Assembly: GCF_025869515.1 (NCBI RefSeq)
Contig: NZ_JAOZVR010000016.1
Location: 29,762 to 93,761 of the forward strand
Reading direction: 5' to 3'
DNA: 64,000 nt
DNA from: Ferrovibrio sp.
GTDB taxonomy: Bacteria; Pseudomonadota; Alphaproteobacteria; Ferrovibrionales; Ferrovibrionaceae
Part shown: piece by piece, positions 17,474-26,332 of the stretch
How positions within the stretch are numbered: the stretch's first letter is position 1
Layout of the letters: the number at the start of each line of letters is the position of its first letter
Position numbers and translations under genes: made by a program
Notes under the pieces: model-generated
Databases searched by the model: none
What the model was told of the DNA's origin: nothing
The model's input: the letters and a program-made list of their open reading frames with translations, nothing else

Positions 17474-20374
17474 TCAGGCCGCTTCGATGCGGCAGAGCGT
17501 GGCCTTGTTCTCATGCATATGGGTGACCGGGTCGTAGCCGTAGGTGGTCACGCCGTTGACCGATTCACCGAGCACGATTGGATCGGCGCCCGGCGGATAG
17601 TTCTTGCGCTGGTCCACACCCTGCCAGAAGCCGGAGAAGTGGAACGGCATGAAGGCAACGCCTTTGCCGACGCGCGGCGTCACCATGGCTTTGACCCTGG
17701 CCTTGGCGTTGTTTTCCGGACCGTAGACCCAGACATTCTGGCCTTCCTTGATGCCAAGGCGGGCCGCGTCTTCCGGGTTGATCTCGACGAACATGTTCTG
17801 CTGCAACTCGGCCAGCCACTTGTTCGACCGGGTTTCTTCGCCACCGCCCTCGTATTCCACGAGACGACCGGAGGTGAGGATGATCGGGAAATCCTTGCTG
17901 ACATCCTTGTCCTGGATGCTCTTGCCCAGATGCGGCAGACGATAATCGCGGCGGTCGGCCATCGCCGGATACTTGGCGACAAGGTCGCGCCGCGAGGTAT
18001 AGATCGGCTCGCGATGCACCGGGATCGGATCGGGCAGACCGAAGGCATTGGCGCGCGCCTTGGCATTACCCATCGCCTGCACGCCATGCGCCATGGTGAC
18101 GCGAATGATGCCGCAGCTCAGGTCGATCGCCCAGCCGACCGCATCCGGATTGTTGCCGCCGATCTTCTCGATCGTGGCGCGTTCCGCGTCGGTCAGCTCC
18201 TTGTCCCAGCCCATCTTCTTGAGCAGGCCATAGGTGAACTCGGGGTGGCCGTCCTGGATTTCCGAACCCAGCGGGTAGGACCCATCGGCCAGCAGCGACA
18301 CGCCATTGCGCTCGACACCGAAACGGGCGCGGAAGGCGCCGCCGCCGTCTTTCACCGGCAGGTTGGTATTGTAAAGCACATGGGTGCCCGGATGTTTCAT
18401 CTCCGGCGTGCCCCAACAGGGCCACGGCAGACCATAGAATTCGCCCTTGAGCGGGCCCTTGGTGGCGCGCAGCGACACGATGTCGAAGTCGCCCTGGTTC
18501 GCCATATGCTCCTTCAGGCGCTCCGGCGACTGGCCGGAATAGCCGATCGAGATGGTGCCCTTGTTGATCTCGCGCAGGATGTCTTCGACGTTCGGTTCGT
18601 CGCCCTCGTCGATCTTGATGTTCTTGAACAGCTCCTGCTCGAAACCGAGCTTCTTGGCCAGCTTGTACAGAATCCAGTGATCGGGCTTCGATTCGAAGAC
18701 CGGCTTGACGATCTGTTCGCCCCACTGCAGCGAGCGATTCGAGGCGGTGCGTGAGCCGCGCGTCTCAAGCTGGGTGCAGGCCGGCAGCAGGTAGGTGCCG
18801 TTCTTGCGGTCCGGCAGGGCCGCGGCTGTGGTCGGATGCGGGTCGACCACGACCATCAGCTCGACCTTTTCCATGCCGGTGCGCATCTCGGGCATGCGCG
18901 GCACGGTGTTACCGCCATGGCCCCAGAAGAACATCGCCTTCACGTTGTCGGGCTGCTCCAAGTCCTTCTTGTCGATCATGACAGCATCGAACCAGCGGGT
19001 CGACGGGATGCCCTTGGTCTCCATGAACTTCTTGTCCTGGAAGCGGCTGAGCACCCAATTGTAGTCGACATCCCAGACGCGCGACCAATGCTTCCAGGCG
19101 CCTTCGACCAGGCCGTAATAGGCCGGCAGACTGGTGACGTCCAGGCCAAGATCCGTACAACCCTGAACATTGCAATGGCCGCGGAAGATGTTGGCACCGC
19201 CGCCTTCCACGCCGATGTTGCCGAGCGCGAGCTGCAGGATCGACAGCGCACGCACGTTGGCGGTGCCGACGGTATGCTGCGTCACGCCCATGCACCAGAT
19301 CAGGGTGCCGGGCTTGTTCTTTGCCATCAGCTCGGCGACGCGCTTCATCTGCTCGCCGGGAACGCCGGTGACCTTCTCGGTCTCCTCCGGAGTCCACTTG
19401 GCGACTTCGGCGCGGATATCATCCATGCCGTAGACGCGCTGGCGGATGTATTCCTTGTCCTCCCAGCCGTTCTGGAAGATGTGCCAGAGCAGGCCCCAGA
19501 TCACCGGGATATCGGTTCCGGGACGGATGCGCATGTATTCGGTGGCGTGCGCGGCCGTGCGCGTGAAGCGCGGATCGATCACCACCATCGGCGCGCGATT
19601 CTTTTCCTTGCCGCGCAGCACATGCTGCAGCGACACCGGATGCGCCTCGGCGGGGTTGCCGCCCATGATCACGATGCATTTCGAATTGTGAATGTCGTTA
19701 TACGAATTGGTCATCGCGCCGTAGCCCCAGGTATTGGCTACGCCGGCGACAGTGGTCGAATGGCAGATACGCGCCTGGTGGTCGATATTGTTGGTGCCCC
19801 AGAAGGCGGCGAATTTGCGGAACAGGTAGCCGCCTTCGTTGGAGAATTTGGCCGAGCCGAGCCAGTAGGCCGATTCCGGACCGGACTTCTGGCGGATTTC
19901 CAGCAGCTTGTCGCCGATCTCGTTGATCGCGGTATCCCAGCTGATGCGGGTCCATTTCCCGTCGACCAGCTTCATCGGATATTTAAGGCGACGGTCGCCA
20001 TGGGTGAGTTCGCGGATCGAGGCGCCCTTGGCGCAATGGGTGCCGAGATTGATCGGGCTGTCCCAGGTCGGTTCCTGCCCGACCCAGACACCGTTCTCGA
20101 CTTCGGCGGTCACGGTGCAGCCGACCGAGCAATGGGTGCAGATATTCTTCTTCTTGACGAGATTGGCGCTCGATGAGGGCGCTGCTTTGGCAGTCTTGAC
20201 CATTGCCGGCGTCAGCGCCGAAATGGCAGCCAGACCACCAGCAGCAAGACCCGAAGCCTTCAGAAAGCCACGGCGATCCATTGTCTGCAGGGCGGCGCCG
20301 GCCAGGATGCCGGACAGTTTGCCGCCGGCCTTCTGAGGCGCGGCGCCAGTGGTAGAGCTTTTCTTGATCAACAT
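17474..20374 (-). CDS. Formate dehydrogenase alpha subunit, Mo-bis-MGD, Cys type
   Basis: A 966-residue catalytic subunit oxidising formate to CO2. A twin-arginine motif DRRGFLKASG at residues 33-42 marks Tat export; an extra basic stretch of 32 residues precedes it. The 4Fe-4S ligands are C79, C82, C86 and C114. The molybdenum ligand is Cys204 in RICHSTTVAG with His205 next to it, so this is the cysteine, not the selenocysteine, form, and no UGA recoding is needed. GYGAMTNSYNDIHNS follows as in the family. The C-terminal MGD-binding domain is complete. It is fed by the fdhD, mobA, mobB and moeA genes nearby. Confidence 0.97.
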   Translation of the reverse strand: MLIKKSSTTGAAPQKAGGKLSGILAGAALQTMDRRGFLKASGLAAGGLAAISALTPAMVKTAKAAPSSSANLVKKKNICTHCSVGCTVTAEVENGVWVGQEPTWDSPINLGTHCAKGASIRELTHGDRRLKYPMKLVDGKWTRISWDTAINEIGDKLLEIRQKSGPESAYWLGSAKFSNEGGYLFRKFAAFWGTNNIDHQARICHSTTVAGVANTWGYGAMTNSYNDIHNSKCIVIMGGNPAEAHPVSLQHVLRGKEKNRAPMVVIDPRFTRTAAHATEYMRIRPGTDIPVIWGLLWHIFQNGWEDKEYIRQRVYGMDDIRAEVAKWTPEETEKVTGVPGEQMKRVAELMAKNKPGTLIWCMGVTQHTVGTANVRALSILQLALGNIGVEGGGANIFRGHCNVQGCTDLGLDVTSLPAYYGLVEGAWKHWSRVWDVDYNWVLSRFQDKKFMETKGIPSTRWFDAVMIDKKDLEQPDNVKAMFFWGHGGNTVPRMPEMRTGMEKVELMVVVDPHPTTAAALPDRKNGTYLLPACTQLETRGSRTASNRSLQWGEQIVKPVFESKPDHWILYKLAKKLGFEQELFKNIKIDEGDEPNVEDILREINKGTISIGYSGQSPERLKEHMANQGDFDIVSLRATKGPLKGEFYGLPWPCWGTPEMKHPGTHVLYNTNLPVKDGGGAFRARFGVERNGVSLLADGSYPLGSEIQDGHPEFTYGLLKKMGWDKELTDAERATIEKIGGNNPDAVGWAIDLSCGIIRVTMAHGVQAMGNAKARANAFGLPDPIPVHREPIYTSRRDLVAKYPAMADRRDYRLPHLGKSIQDKDVSKDFPIILTSGRLVEYEGGGEETRSNKWLAELQQNMFVEINPEDAARLGIKEGQNVWVYGPENNAKARVKAMVTPRVGKGVAFMPFHFSGFWQGVDQRKNYPPGADPIVLGESVNGVTTYGYDPVTHMHENKATLCRIEAA

Positions 20375-20435
20375 CGGGGCGTCTCCCTAAGACGGGACTT
20401 GGGAATGGGCTGGTCGCGGGCCTGAACGTGCCGGC

Positions 20436-20648
20436 TCAGAGCCGGTTGCTGTCGTAATAGCGCTTCACGTGCTCGGTTTCCTTGTAGCGCTGCTTCTTGC
20501 GGGTCTCGGCATTCTCGGCAGCCTCGGCGCTGGTCGGCGCAACGACAACGCCGGCCACGGCAGCCGCGGCAGCGCCCACGCCTGCGGTGCGCAGGAAACT
20601 GCGACGATCGAGGGCATCTTTCTTCTCAGCGGATTTGTCTTTGCTCAT
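20436..20648 (-). CDS. Small Tat-signal protein of formate dehydrogenase operons
   Basis: A 70-residue protein with a twin-arginine leader, DRRSFLRTAGVGAAAAAVAG (from about residue 14), and a short charged C-terminal half ending KRYYDSNRL. This is the small Tat-targeted peptide that regularly precedes FDH3-type alpha genes. Its job is unproven; a role in assembling or escorting the exported complex is guessed from the leader. ATG 20648 with GGAGGGACCCGCC upstream was chosen over an upstream frame that runs into the TorD gene. Confidence 0.85.
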   Translation of the reverse strand: MSKDKSAEKKDALDRRSFLRTAGVGAAAAAVAGVVVAPTSAEAAENAETRKKQRYKETEHVKRYYDSNRL

Positions 20649-20682
20649 GGCGGGTCCCTCCGTACGCGTGTGTGCCGGCCGC

Positions 20683-21492
20683 TCAGGCGGCCATGGCAAA
20701 GGCCTGATTTTCGATGGTGACGAACAACCGGCCGGCTGTGCCGAGCGGTCGATAGAGTTTCGCGCTGGGCGCCAGTTCGAGATCGGTGAAGAACCGCTCG
20801 CCCCAGGGCGCCAAATGCTGGCGGAACAGGCGTTCCTGCGTCGCCAGCTCGGCCGGACCGCGGCCTTCGCCGCCGCGGATCAGCAGGGCCATCAATTCGC
20901 ACAGCGCGCCCATATGGTCCTCGGGTTCGGCGACATGATCGGCCCGGGCATAACCCAGCTTCTCCATGTCGCCGCGCAGCTTGGCGAGCGGGCGTTCGTA
21001 CAGAAAGCCGGTGCGGTAGAAAGAGGCATAGGGCACCAGTTCGCCGCGCGGCAGCCCGATGAACAGCGTGTCGTATTCGTCCTGGGCGCGTTCCAGCGAG
21101 GTGGTGCGGGCCGCTTCGGCCAGACTGGCGAGCGCCTGACCCATTGGGCTGCTGTCGCCCCTGAGCTGGGCCAGCGCGGTCAGCAGCGCAGTATCGGGAC
21201 GGCGCGCCAGGCCGCGGCCGAGCAATGCGTAAATCTGGGCGCGCCAGAGGTCTTCCTCGGCAATCGCCGGCAACGCATCGGGCGCCTGGGCGTCGGGATA
21301 GAGGTCGGGGCGCAGAGCGTGGCGCGTCACCTGGCCGCCGGTGGCGGTCTCGATGGCCAGGACATACTCGCCCGGCACCCGCTCGGCCTTGTTCAGCCAG
21401 TGCCAGACATTGGCCTGCTTCACGCCGAGCAGCCGGGCCAGTTGCGTCTGGCCCCCTACAATTTCAATCGCGTTCGAGAGTGCGCTGGTCAC
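20683..21492 (-). CDS. TorD-family chaperone fused to an N-terminal YdaS/Cro-type helix-turn-helix
   Basis: A 269-residue protein in two parts. Residues 1-70 read as a YdaS/Cro DNA-binding domain: GGQTQLARLLGVKQANVWHW, then RVPGEYVLAIETATGG and the typical ending TRHALRPDLYP. Residues about 78-255 read as a TorD/DmsD chaperone, including DEYDTLFIGLPRGELVPYAS and EDHMGALCELMALLI. TorD proteins bind Tat leaders of molybdoenzymes; the HTH suggests the same protein could also bind DNA. It heads the operon, starts at GTG 21492 after AGGAAGGG, and has a palindrome 27 bases upstream. Confidence 0.87.
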   Translation of the reverse strand: MTSALSNAIEIVGGQTQLARLLGVKQANVWHWLNKAERVPGEYVLAIETATGGQVTRHALRPDLYPDAQAPDALPAIAEEDLWRAQIYALLGRGLARRPDTALLTALAQLRGDSSPMGQALASLAEAARTTSLERAQDEYDTLFIGLPRGELVPYASFYRTGFLYERPLAKLRGDMEKLGYARADHVAEPEDHMGALCELMALLIRGGEGRGPAELATQERLFRQHLAPWGERFFTDLELAPSAKLYRPLGTAGRLFVTIENQAFAMAA

Positions 21493-21518
21493 GAATCCCT
21501 TCCTGCCGGCGTTAACTT

Positions 21519-21532
21519 ACAAACTGATTTGT
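21519..21532. promoter_or_regulatory. Palindrome upstream of the HTH-TorD gene
   Basis: ACAAACTGATTTGT, a 5-base inverted repeat with a 4-base centre, lies 27 bases before the GTG start of the HTH-TorD gene. It is a candidate autoregulatory operator for that gene's own HTH domain. Only the symmetry and the position are seen. Confidence 0.35.
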
Positions 21533-21732
21533 CGGGCGCCAATCAAAATCGGCATAACCTGCTGATATTTCAGGGTTTTTGCTGCACCTGCGAAATTTTG
21601 AGAGCGATTCTTATTCGCAGTTTATAAGGATTTTAAACTGGAGCAGCGATGTATTAACCGCTGGGCAACTACCTGTATTCCCTGAGAGTTCGACGACCGC
21701 CCATCATTCTGTAGCGTAAGGATTTGACCGGC

Positions 21733-22977
21733 ATGCCGCATGACGCCCCGCTGATCACCATGCTGGCTCTCGCATTCGTGATTGCGTTTGCCTTCGGCAT
21801 GATCGCGCAGCAGTTTCGGCTCTCGCCGCTGGTCGGCTACCTGCTGGCCGGCATTGCCGTGGGTCCGCACACACCGGGCTTCGTCGCCGACAGCGTGCTG
21901 GCGCAGCAGCTGGCCGAGATCGGCGTGATCCTGCTGATGTTCGGCGTCGGCCTGCATTTCTCGCCTGCCGACCTGATACGCGTGCGCTGGATCGCCATTC
22001 CCGGTGCGCTGGCGCAGATTGCCGTCGCCACCCTGCTCGGCTTCGGCATCGCGCAGCTGTTCGGCTGGGGCCTCGGCGGCGGCCTGGTCTTCGGGCTGGC
22101 GCTGTCGGTCGCCAGCACCGTGGTGCTGTTGCGGGCGCTCGAGGCGCGCGGCGAGGTCGACACTGACCAGGGCCGCATCGCGGTCGGCTGGCTGCTGGTC
22201 GAGGATATCCTGATGATCGTGGCGCTGCTGCTGCTGCCGGTTTTCGCCGATCTGCTGGGCGACCGCCCGAGCAGCAGCGACAGCAGCCTGGCGCTGACGC
22301 TCCTGATGACGGCAGTGAAAGTGGCGCTCTTTGCCGCACTGGCGCTGGTGGTCGGCAAACGCGCGATTCCCTGGCTGCTGCAACATGTCGCCGACACCGG
22401 TTCGCGCGAACTGTTCACGCTGGCGGTGCTGGCTTGCGCGCTCGGCATCGCCTTTGGCGCCGCCATGCTGTTCGACGTCTCGTTTGCGCTCGGCGCTTTC
22501 TTCGCCGGCGTGATCATGAACGAATCTGACCTCAGTCATGATGCCGCGCAGCGCTCGCTGCCGTTTCAGGATGCCTTCGCCGTATTGTTCTTCGTCTCGG
22601 TCGGCATGCTGTTCGAACCTGCCATCGTGTTCGAGGCGCCGCTCGCCCTGCTGGCGGTGGTACTGATCATCGTCCTGGGTAAATCGATTGCCGCCTTCCT
22701 GATCGTGCTGGCCTTCCGTCACCCGCTGACCACGGCGCTGACGGTCTCGGCCAGCCTGGCGCAGATCGGCGAATTCTCCTTCATCCTGGCCGGACTGGGC
22801 GTGTCCTTCGGGCTGCTGCCCGCGGAAGGCCGCGACCTGATCCTGGCCGGCGCGCTGCTGTCGATTGCGCTCAATCCGCTGCTGTTCCGCGCGCTGGAGC
22901 CGCTGGAAGACTGGCTGCGCGCACGGCCGGATCTGCTGCGTCGGCTCGGCGCCGACAAGGAGGACGGCAGGTCCTAG
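21733..22977 (+). CDS. CPA2-type monovalent cation:proton antiporter (YbaL/KefB-like), lacking the TrkA-N domain
   Basis: A 414-residue inner-membrane antiporter with about 12 hydrophobic helices. The CPA2 signatures LSPLVGYLLAGIAVGPHTPG near residue 30 and SFALGAFFAGVIMNESD near residue 255 are present. Related YbaL/KefB proteins carry a C-terminal NAD-binding TrkA-N domain; this one ends after the membrane part (RPDLLRRLGADKEDGRS), so the regulatory domain is absent. It is on the plus strand between two minus-strand formate dehydrogenase units and its end overlaps the DUF3306 gene by four bases. Proton/cation exchange could matter to formate metabolism, but that is only context. ATG 21733 was taken over TTG 21724. 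Confidence 0.9.
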   Translation: MPHDAPLITMLALAFVIAFAFGMIAQQFRLSPLVGYLLAGIAVGPHTPGFVADSVLAQQLAEIGVILLMFGVGLHFSPADLIRVRWIAIPGALAQIAVATLLGFGIAQLFGWGLGGGLVFGLALSVASTVVLLRALEARGEVDTDQGRIAVGWLLVEDILMIVALLLLPVFADLLGDRPSSSDSSLALTLLMTAVKVALFAALALVVGKRAIPWLLQHVADTGSRELFTLAVLACALGIAFGAAMLFDVSFALGAFFAGVIMNESDLSHDAAQRSLPFQDAFAVLFFVSVGMLFEPAIVFEAPLALLAVVLIIVLGKSIAAFLIVLAFRHPLTTALTVSASLAQIGEFSFILAGLGVSFGLLPAEGRDLILAGALLSIALNPLLFRALEPLEDWLRARPDLLRRLGADKEDGRS

Positions 22978-23579
22978 CTGGGCAATGCCCCGCCATGCCG
23001 GCGGCGCGACAGCGACACTGCCGGCTCAGCTTCAACCGGCGCAGCTTCGACTGCCGGCTCAGGCCGGGAGACCTGCGCCACGGGCCGCTCATCCGGAACC
23101 GGCAAGGCCTGCTGCGGCTCGGCCGCTGCCTCCGGAACCGCCGGCGGCTCGTCTTCCGGCTTCGGCTCCTGGCTGAATCCCGAAAAGACCTTCTGCGCCA
23201 TCTTCACCACATCGTCGCCCGGCAGCAGGTCGCCATAGCCCGGCGCGGTGAAATCCCAGTTGTAGTCGACCAGTGGCTGGTAATTCACCACGCTGGGCTC
23301 GACCAGCCAAAGTTTGCGCAAAGCCGCGGCCTTCAGGGCCGGGGGCACGCCCTTGCGCAGGAACAGGCTGAAATCGCTTTCGGCTGTCAGGCTGTCGATC
23401 GGCGGCAGCGAAGCCAGATCGATTTCGGGTTCGGCCTCGGTTTCCACGGCAGGGACAGCGTCCGTTTCCGGCGCCTGTTCCTGGCGCCGGATCTCGGCCT
23501 TGCGGCGCGACCAGCGCGACAGGAAGCTGCCGGCTTCCGCGTCGGTCGGGTCGGGCTTGCTGCGGTCGTCGCTGCTCAT
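22974..23579 (-). CDS. DUF3306 protein of formate dehydrogenase islands
   Basis: A 201-residue soluble protein. The conserved block, RKGVPPALKAAALRKLWLVE followed by NYQPLVDYNWDFTAPGYG, is the DUF3306 signature (residues about 75-118). N-terminal FLSRWSRRKAE is also typical. The last 80 residues are Pro/Glu/Ala-rich and look disordered. It overlaps the DUF3305 stop by four bases. DUF3305 and DUF3306 occur together beside formate dehydrogenases; their function is not known to me. Confidence 0.88.
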   Translation of the reverse strand: MSSDDRSKPDPTDAEAGSFLSRWSRRKAEIRRQEQAPETDAVPAVETEAEPEIDLASLPPIDSLTAESDFSLFLRKGVPPALKAAALRKLWLVEPSVVNYQPLVDYNWDFTAPGYGDLLPGDDVVKMAQKVFSGFSQEPKPEDEPPAVPEAAAEPQQALPVPDERPVAQVSRPEPAVEAAPVEAEPAVSLSRRRHGGALPS

Positions 23580-24121
23580 TCGTCTTCCGGCACCTGTCGC
23601 AACGGATCGGATTCGTAAAGCCGCGTGCGCCGCGCCAGCGCTTCGGGGTCGGCGCGGTCACGCTTGCGCTTGTAATGCTCTTTCGTGGGCGGGTGGCGGC
23701 GCACGTAATCCTGCATCCATTCCAGGATCGCCGTCGGCATCGGCACGAAATCGACAATGTCGTCGCCGGTATCGTTATGGGCATGCGCTTCACCCGGGTC
23801 GACCGAAGCGCCGTACAGGGCAATGCCAGGTTCCACATCGCTGTTGCGCAGGAAGACCCAGACAGCGGGCTGCGCGCTTTCGATATTGTAGACGTAGGTC
23901 TCGCTTTCATGGCGATACAGCGCCAGTTCGGCATCGCCGGCATAGAACTGCACCCAGCCTTCGCCCTCGGCCAGCCTGGTCCAGGGCGCCGAGTCCGGTA
24001 CGCCGGGCAGCACCTGCACCGGGCGCCAGCTGTAATCCTTCCAGGGATTGTCGAGCTTGCGACGCTCCAGGATCACACCGACGCGGCGGATTTCGGTTTC
24101 AGGCGGCAGGATATCGGTCAT
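23576..24121 (-). CDS. DUF3305 protein of formate dehydrogenase islands
   Basis: A 181-residue soluble protein. VGVILERRKLDNPWKDYSWR near the N-terminus and the HESETYVYNIESAQPAVWVF block (residues about 70-90) identify DUF3305. The C-terminus is rich in Arg and Lys (HYKRKRDRADPEALARR). It starts three bases after the end of the DUF6352 gene and overlaps DUF3306, so it is translated as part of the fdhD-mobA operon. Function unknown. Confidence 0.88.
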   Translation of the reverse strand: MTDILPPETEIRRVGVILERRKLDNPWKDYSWRPVQVLPGVPDSAPWTRLAEGEGWVQFYAGDAELALYRHESETYVYNIESAQPAVWVFLRNSDVEPGIALYGASVDPGEAHAHNDTGDDIVDFVPMPTAILEWMQDYVRRHPPTKEHYKRKRDRADPEALARRTRLYESDPLRQVPEDE

Positions 24122-24124
24122 GTC

Positions 24125-25141
24125 CTAGCTTCCCGCATTCAGCGGCAGGTTGACCACCAGATTCTGCGGCTTCAGCCGAACCTTGCCATGGTGGTCCATC
24201 GCCATGCCGAGATAGACCGGGCGGCCGGCAATGCGTGGCAGCATCAGCGACGGATCGCGGAATTCCAGCCGGAACAGCGCCAGAATCTGGCGCATGTGAT
24301 CCTCATCCACCGGCTTGCCTTCATACAGCGCATTCATGATGGCGCTGGAGGTCGTGTCCATGCCGACATGCCAGACCCAGCGTTCGTCGCGGATGGTCTG
24401 CACCGGCTGCACCTGCACGGCAGCGCCGGTCAGCCGTTCGACCCAGGCCTCGACCACGCGGGCAAAGGCATCCTGCCCGGTGCGGGTGAAACCGAAGTCG
24501 AGCACGAAATCGTGCCGATCGCTGCGCGACCAGTATCCGGCGGCGTTTTCCTTGGTCAGGATATCCATATCGACGCTGCGCAGCACCGTGCCGGCCTCGG
24601 CCACCAGCGCACCGAGCGACCCGAAACCGCCGCCGGCCGATAGCATCTCGACGGTTTCGTCGTCGGCCAGCAGGATGCGGCTGTCCTGGATCGTGGCCTT
24701 CTGCACGCGGAAGAACAGTTCGGCGGCGCGAACGCGGAAGGCATCGCGGCTGCCGTCCAGCAGGTCGCGCAGGATGGCGGCGGCCAGATGATCCATGAAC
24801 ATGGCCGGCACGGCCGGCGCCTTGGGCCGAAACAGGCCGACATAAGCCGCCTCCAGACTGCCGGCGCGGATCAGGTGGTCGCGGAAGCGCAGGAAGATGG
24901 TGTAATTCTCCTGCGCATCGGCATCGGCCAGCGCGCCGAGATCGGCGGCGGTCACACTGCGCAGCGGTTCGGCCAGCAAAGCGGCATGCAGGGCACGCTC
25001 GGCATCGCAGGCCTCGTCGGGCGGCGCCATTTCCGGCCGGCTGAGATAGGCACGGATGAAATCGCCGCTGACGCCCAGACGCCCATCGGCACCGCGATCG
25101 AGCAGGTCGTAGCCGCTGCTGATCCAGAAGGGTTCAGACAT
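24125..25141 (-). CDS. DUF6352 family protein
   Basis: A 338-residue soluble protein starting MSEPFWISSGYDLLDRG at ATG 25141. I know the family from its constant position between fdhD/mobA and DUF3305/DUF3306 in alpha- and betaproteobacterial formate dehydrogenase islands. No catalytic motif is apparent. Two helical halves are suggested, with a charged middle and a C-terminal segment rich in hydrophobic and basic residues (HGKVRLKPQNLVVNLP). It overlaps DUF6505 by eight bases. Confidence 0.8.
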   Translation of the reverse strand: MSEPFWISSGYDLLDRGADGRLGVSGDFIRAYLSRPEMAPPDEACDAERALHAALLAEPLRSVTAADLGALADADAQENYTIFLRFRDHLIRAGSLEAAYVGLFRPKAPAVPAMFMDHLAAAILRDLLDGSRDAFRVRAAELFFRVQKATIQDSRILLADDETVEMLSAGGGFGSLGALVAEAGTVLRSVDMDILTKENAAGYWSRSDRHDFVLDFGFTRTGQDAFARVVEAWVERLTGAAVQVQPVQTIRDERWVWHVGMDTTSSAIMNALYEGKPVDEDHMRQILALFRLEFRDPSLMLPRIAGRPVYLGMAMDHHGKVRLKPQNLVVNLPLNAGS

Positions 25142-25610
25142 CGGGGGTGATCTCCCAGATCCTGGTATGCGGCTTGTCGCCCGGCGGCGGCACGATGCGG
25201 AACTGCTCGCGGATCGCATCGCCCTCGATGAAGCGGCTCAACGACAGCAGCGTGTTGATCGGGTGCTCGCAGAGCGAGGCTGTATAATCGATCTCTTCCC
25301 TGGCCGCAGCCTTCGCCGTGGCAAAGTCCGGCGCACCGTAATCCTGCTGCAGATGCCGCGCCAGCACCTCGATCACCGCGTCATACTCGTCGCGTTCGAT
25401 GGTCGCCACCGTCACCAGAGTGGACCAGCCGAAACTCTCGAGGCCGAGAAAACCGTTGGCGAAAGCCTGGCGTTCCTGCCGGCTGAGCGTCTCCGGATCG
25501 GCATCGGCAAAGGCGAAGGTGCCCGGCACCGCCCATTCGCCGGGATCGGCGGCTTCGGGGAAAACACGCGTGTCGGACTCATCGAACCGGATGGTGCGCA
25601 GCAGTTTCAT
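25134..25610 (-). CDS. DUF6505 family protein
   Basis: A 158-residue soluble protein starting [17 protein letters not shown] at ATG 25610. The middle part (FLGLESFGWSTLVTVATIER) is well ordered and the end (PGDKPHTRIWEITPDV) is conserved in the family as I remember it. A single Cys (SLCEHPINTLL) is present. It overlaps both neighbours (by four and eight bases), showing a tight operon with the ligase-like gene upstream and DUF6352 downstream. Function unknown. Confidence 0.8.
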   Translation of the reverse strand: MKLLRTIRFDESDTRVFPEAADPGEWAVPGTFAFADADPETLSRQERQAFANGFLGLESFGWSTLVTVATIERDEYDAVIEVLARHLQQDYGAPDFATAKAAAREEIDYTASLCEHPINTLLSLSRFIEGDAIREQFRIVPPPGDKPHTRIWEITPDV

Positions 25611-26332
25611 GACACGGCCTTCACGATCTCGGGCAACTGCCAGCTCGGCTGACGCAGACGGTCGCGCAGGGCATAAACCGTCTTGCCCGCGCCGGCCTCC
25701 AGCCAGGCATCGCCATTGGCTTCGATCTTCAGAGTCTTGTCGTCCAGATCGTGCAGCACCGCGCGACGCACCGGTTCGAAGCCTTCTTCCTGCCAGCGGT
25801 CGAGCCAATGCAGCAGATGGCGGGCAAAAGCCTCCACCAGCTGCGGCACGCTCACCTCGCCGCAACCTTCCTCATGCAGGTCGGTATAGTCCAGTTCGGT
25901 GCCCGGCATATCGTCGTCGCGGTCTGCCGCCATCTGCACGGTGATGCCCAGCACCAGCCAGTCGGGCACATCAATCATGCCCTCTTTCTCGACCAGCGGA
26001 CCGTGCTCCAGCCGGATGCCGCCGACGCAGGCGGCATTCACCAGCAGGCGATCCGGCCAGCCGATGCCGGCCGGCGTCTCCGCCGGCGCCACGGCGGCCA
26101 GGCCGTCATGCAGGCCGAGCAGGCCGACATAGGCGAGCGTCAGCGCCGGCTGGATCGGATCGAGCGGGCGCAGCACCAGCGCCGCCTCGCAGCGATCCTG
26201 ACGGTCGACCATCAGCATGAAGCCATCCTCGGCGCCATCCCGCGCCGCCTGACAGGCCGTGTCGAAGGCATCGGCAACACAGAGCTTCAATATGTAACCC
26301 GGCGGCAGGTCGGGCCATTCATCCGGCGTCAT
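25607..26332 (-). CDS. Biotin/lipoate protein ligase-like protein (DUF4444 type), catalytic Lys not seen
   Basis: A 241-residue protein with the fold signature of biotin/lipoate ligases: [19 protein letters not shown] and [11 protein letters not shown] at residues about 91-132 align with the WPNDLxxxxxKxxGILxE and VIGxGINM blocks of BirA-type enzymes. The lysine before Gly-Gly, needed for substrate activation in true ligases, is replaced (Ala-Cys), and no GRGRxGRxW motif precedes it. The C-terminal 70 residues match the DUF4444 extension. Members sit in formate dehydrogenase islands, so a non-ligase role in maturation is possible. It overlaps mobA and DUF6505 by four bases each. Confidence 0.82.
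   Translation of the reverse strand: MTPDEWPDLPPGYILKLCVADAFDTACQAARDGAEDGFMLMVDRQDRCEAALVLRPLDPIQPALTLAYVGLLGLHDGLAAVAPAETPAGIGWPDRLLVNAACVGGIRLEHGPLVEKEGMIDVPDWLVLGITVQMAADRDDDMPGTELDYTDLHEEGCGEVSVPQLVEAFARHLLHWLDRWQEEGFEPVRRAVLHDLDDKTLKIEANGDAWLEAGAGKTVYALRDRLRQPSWQLPEIVKAVS

Noticed and set aside
17474..20374. Selenocysteine in the formate dehydrogenase alpha subunit
   Set aside because: The active-site codon encodes Cys204 and there is no in-frame TGA.
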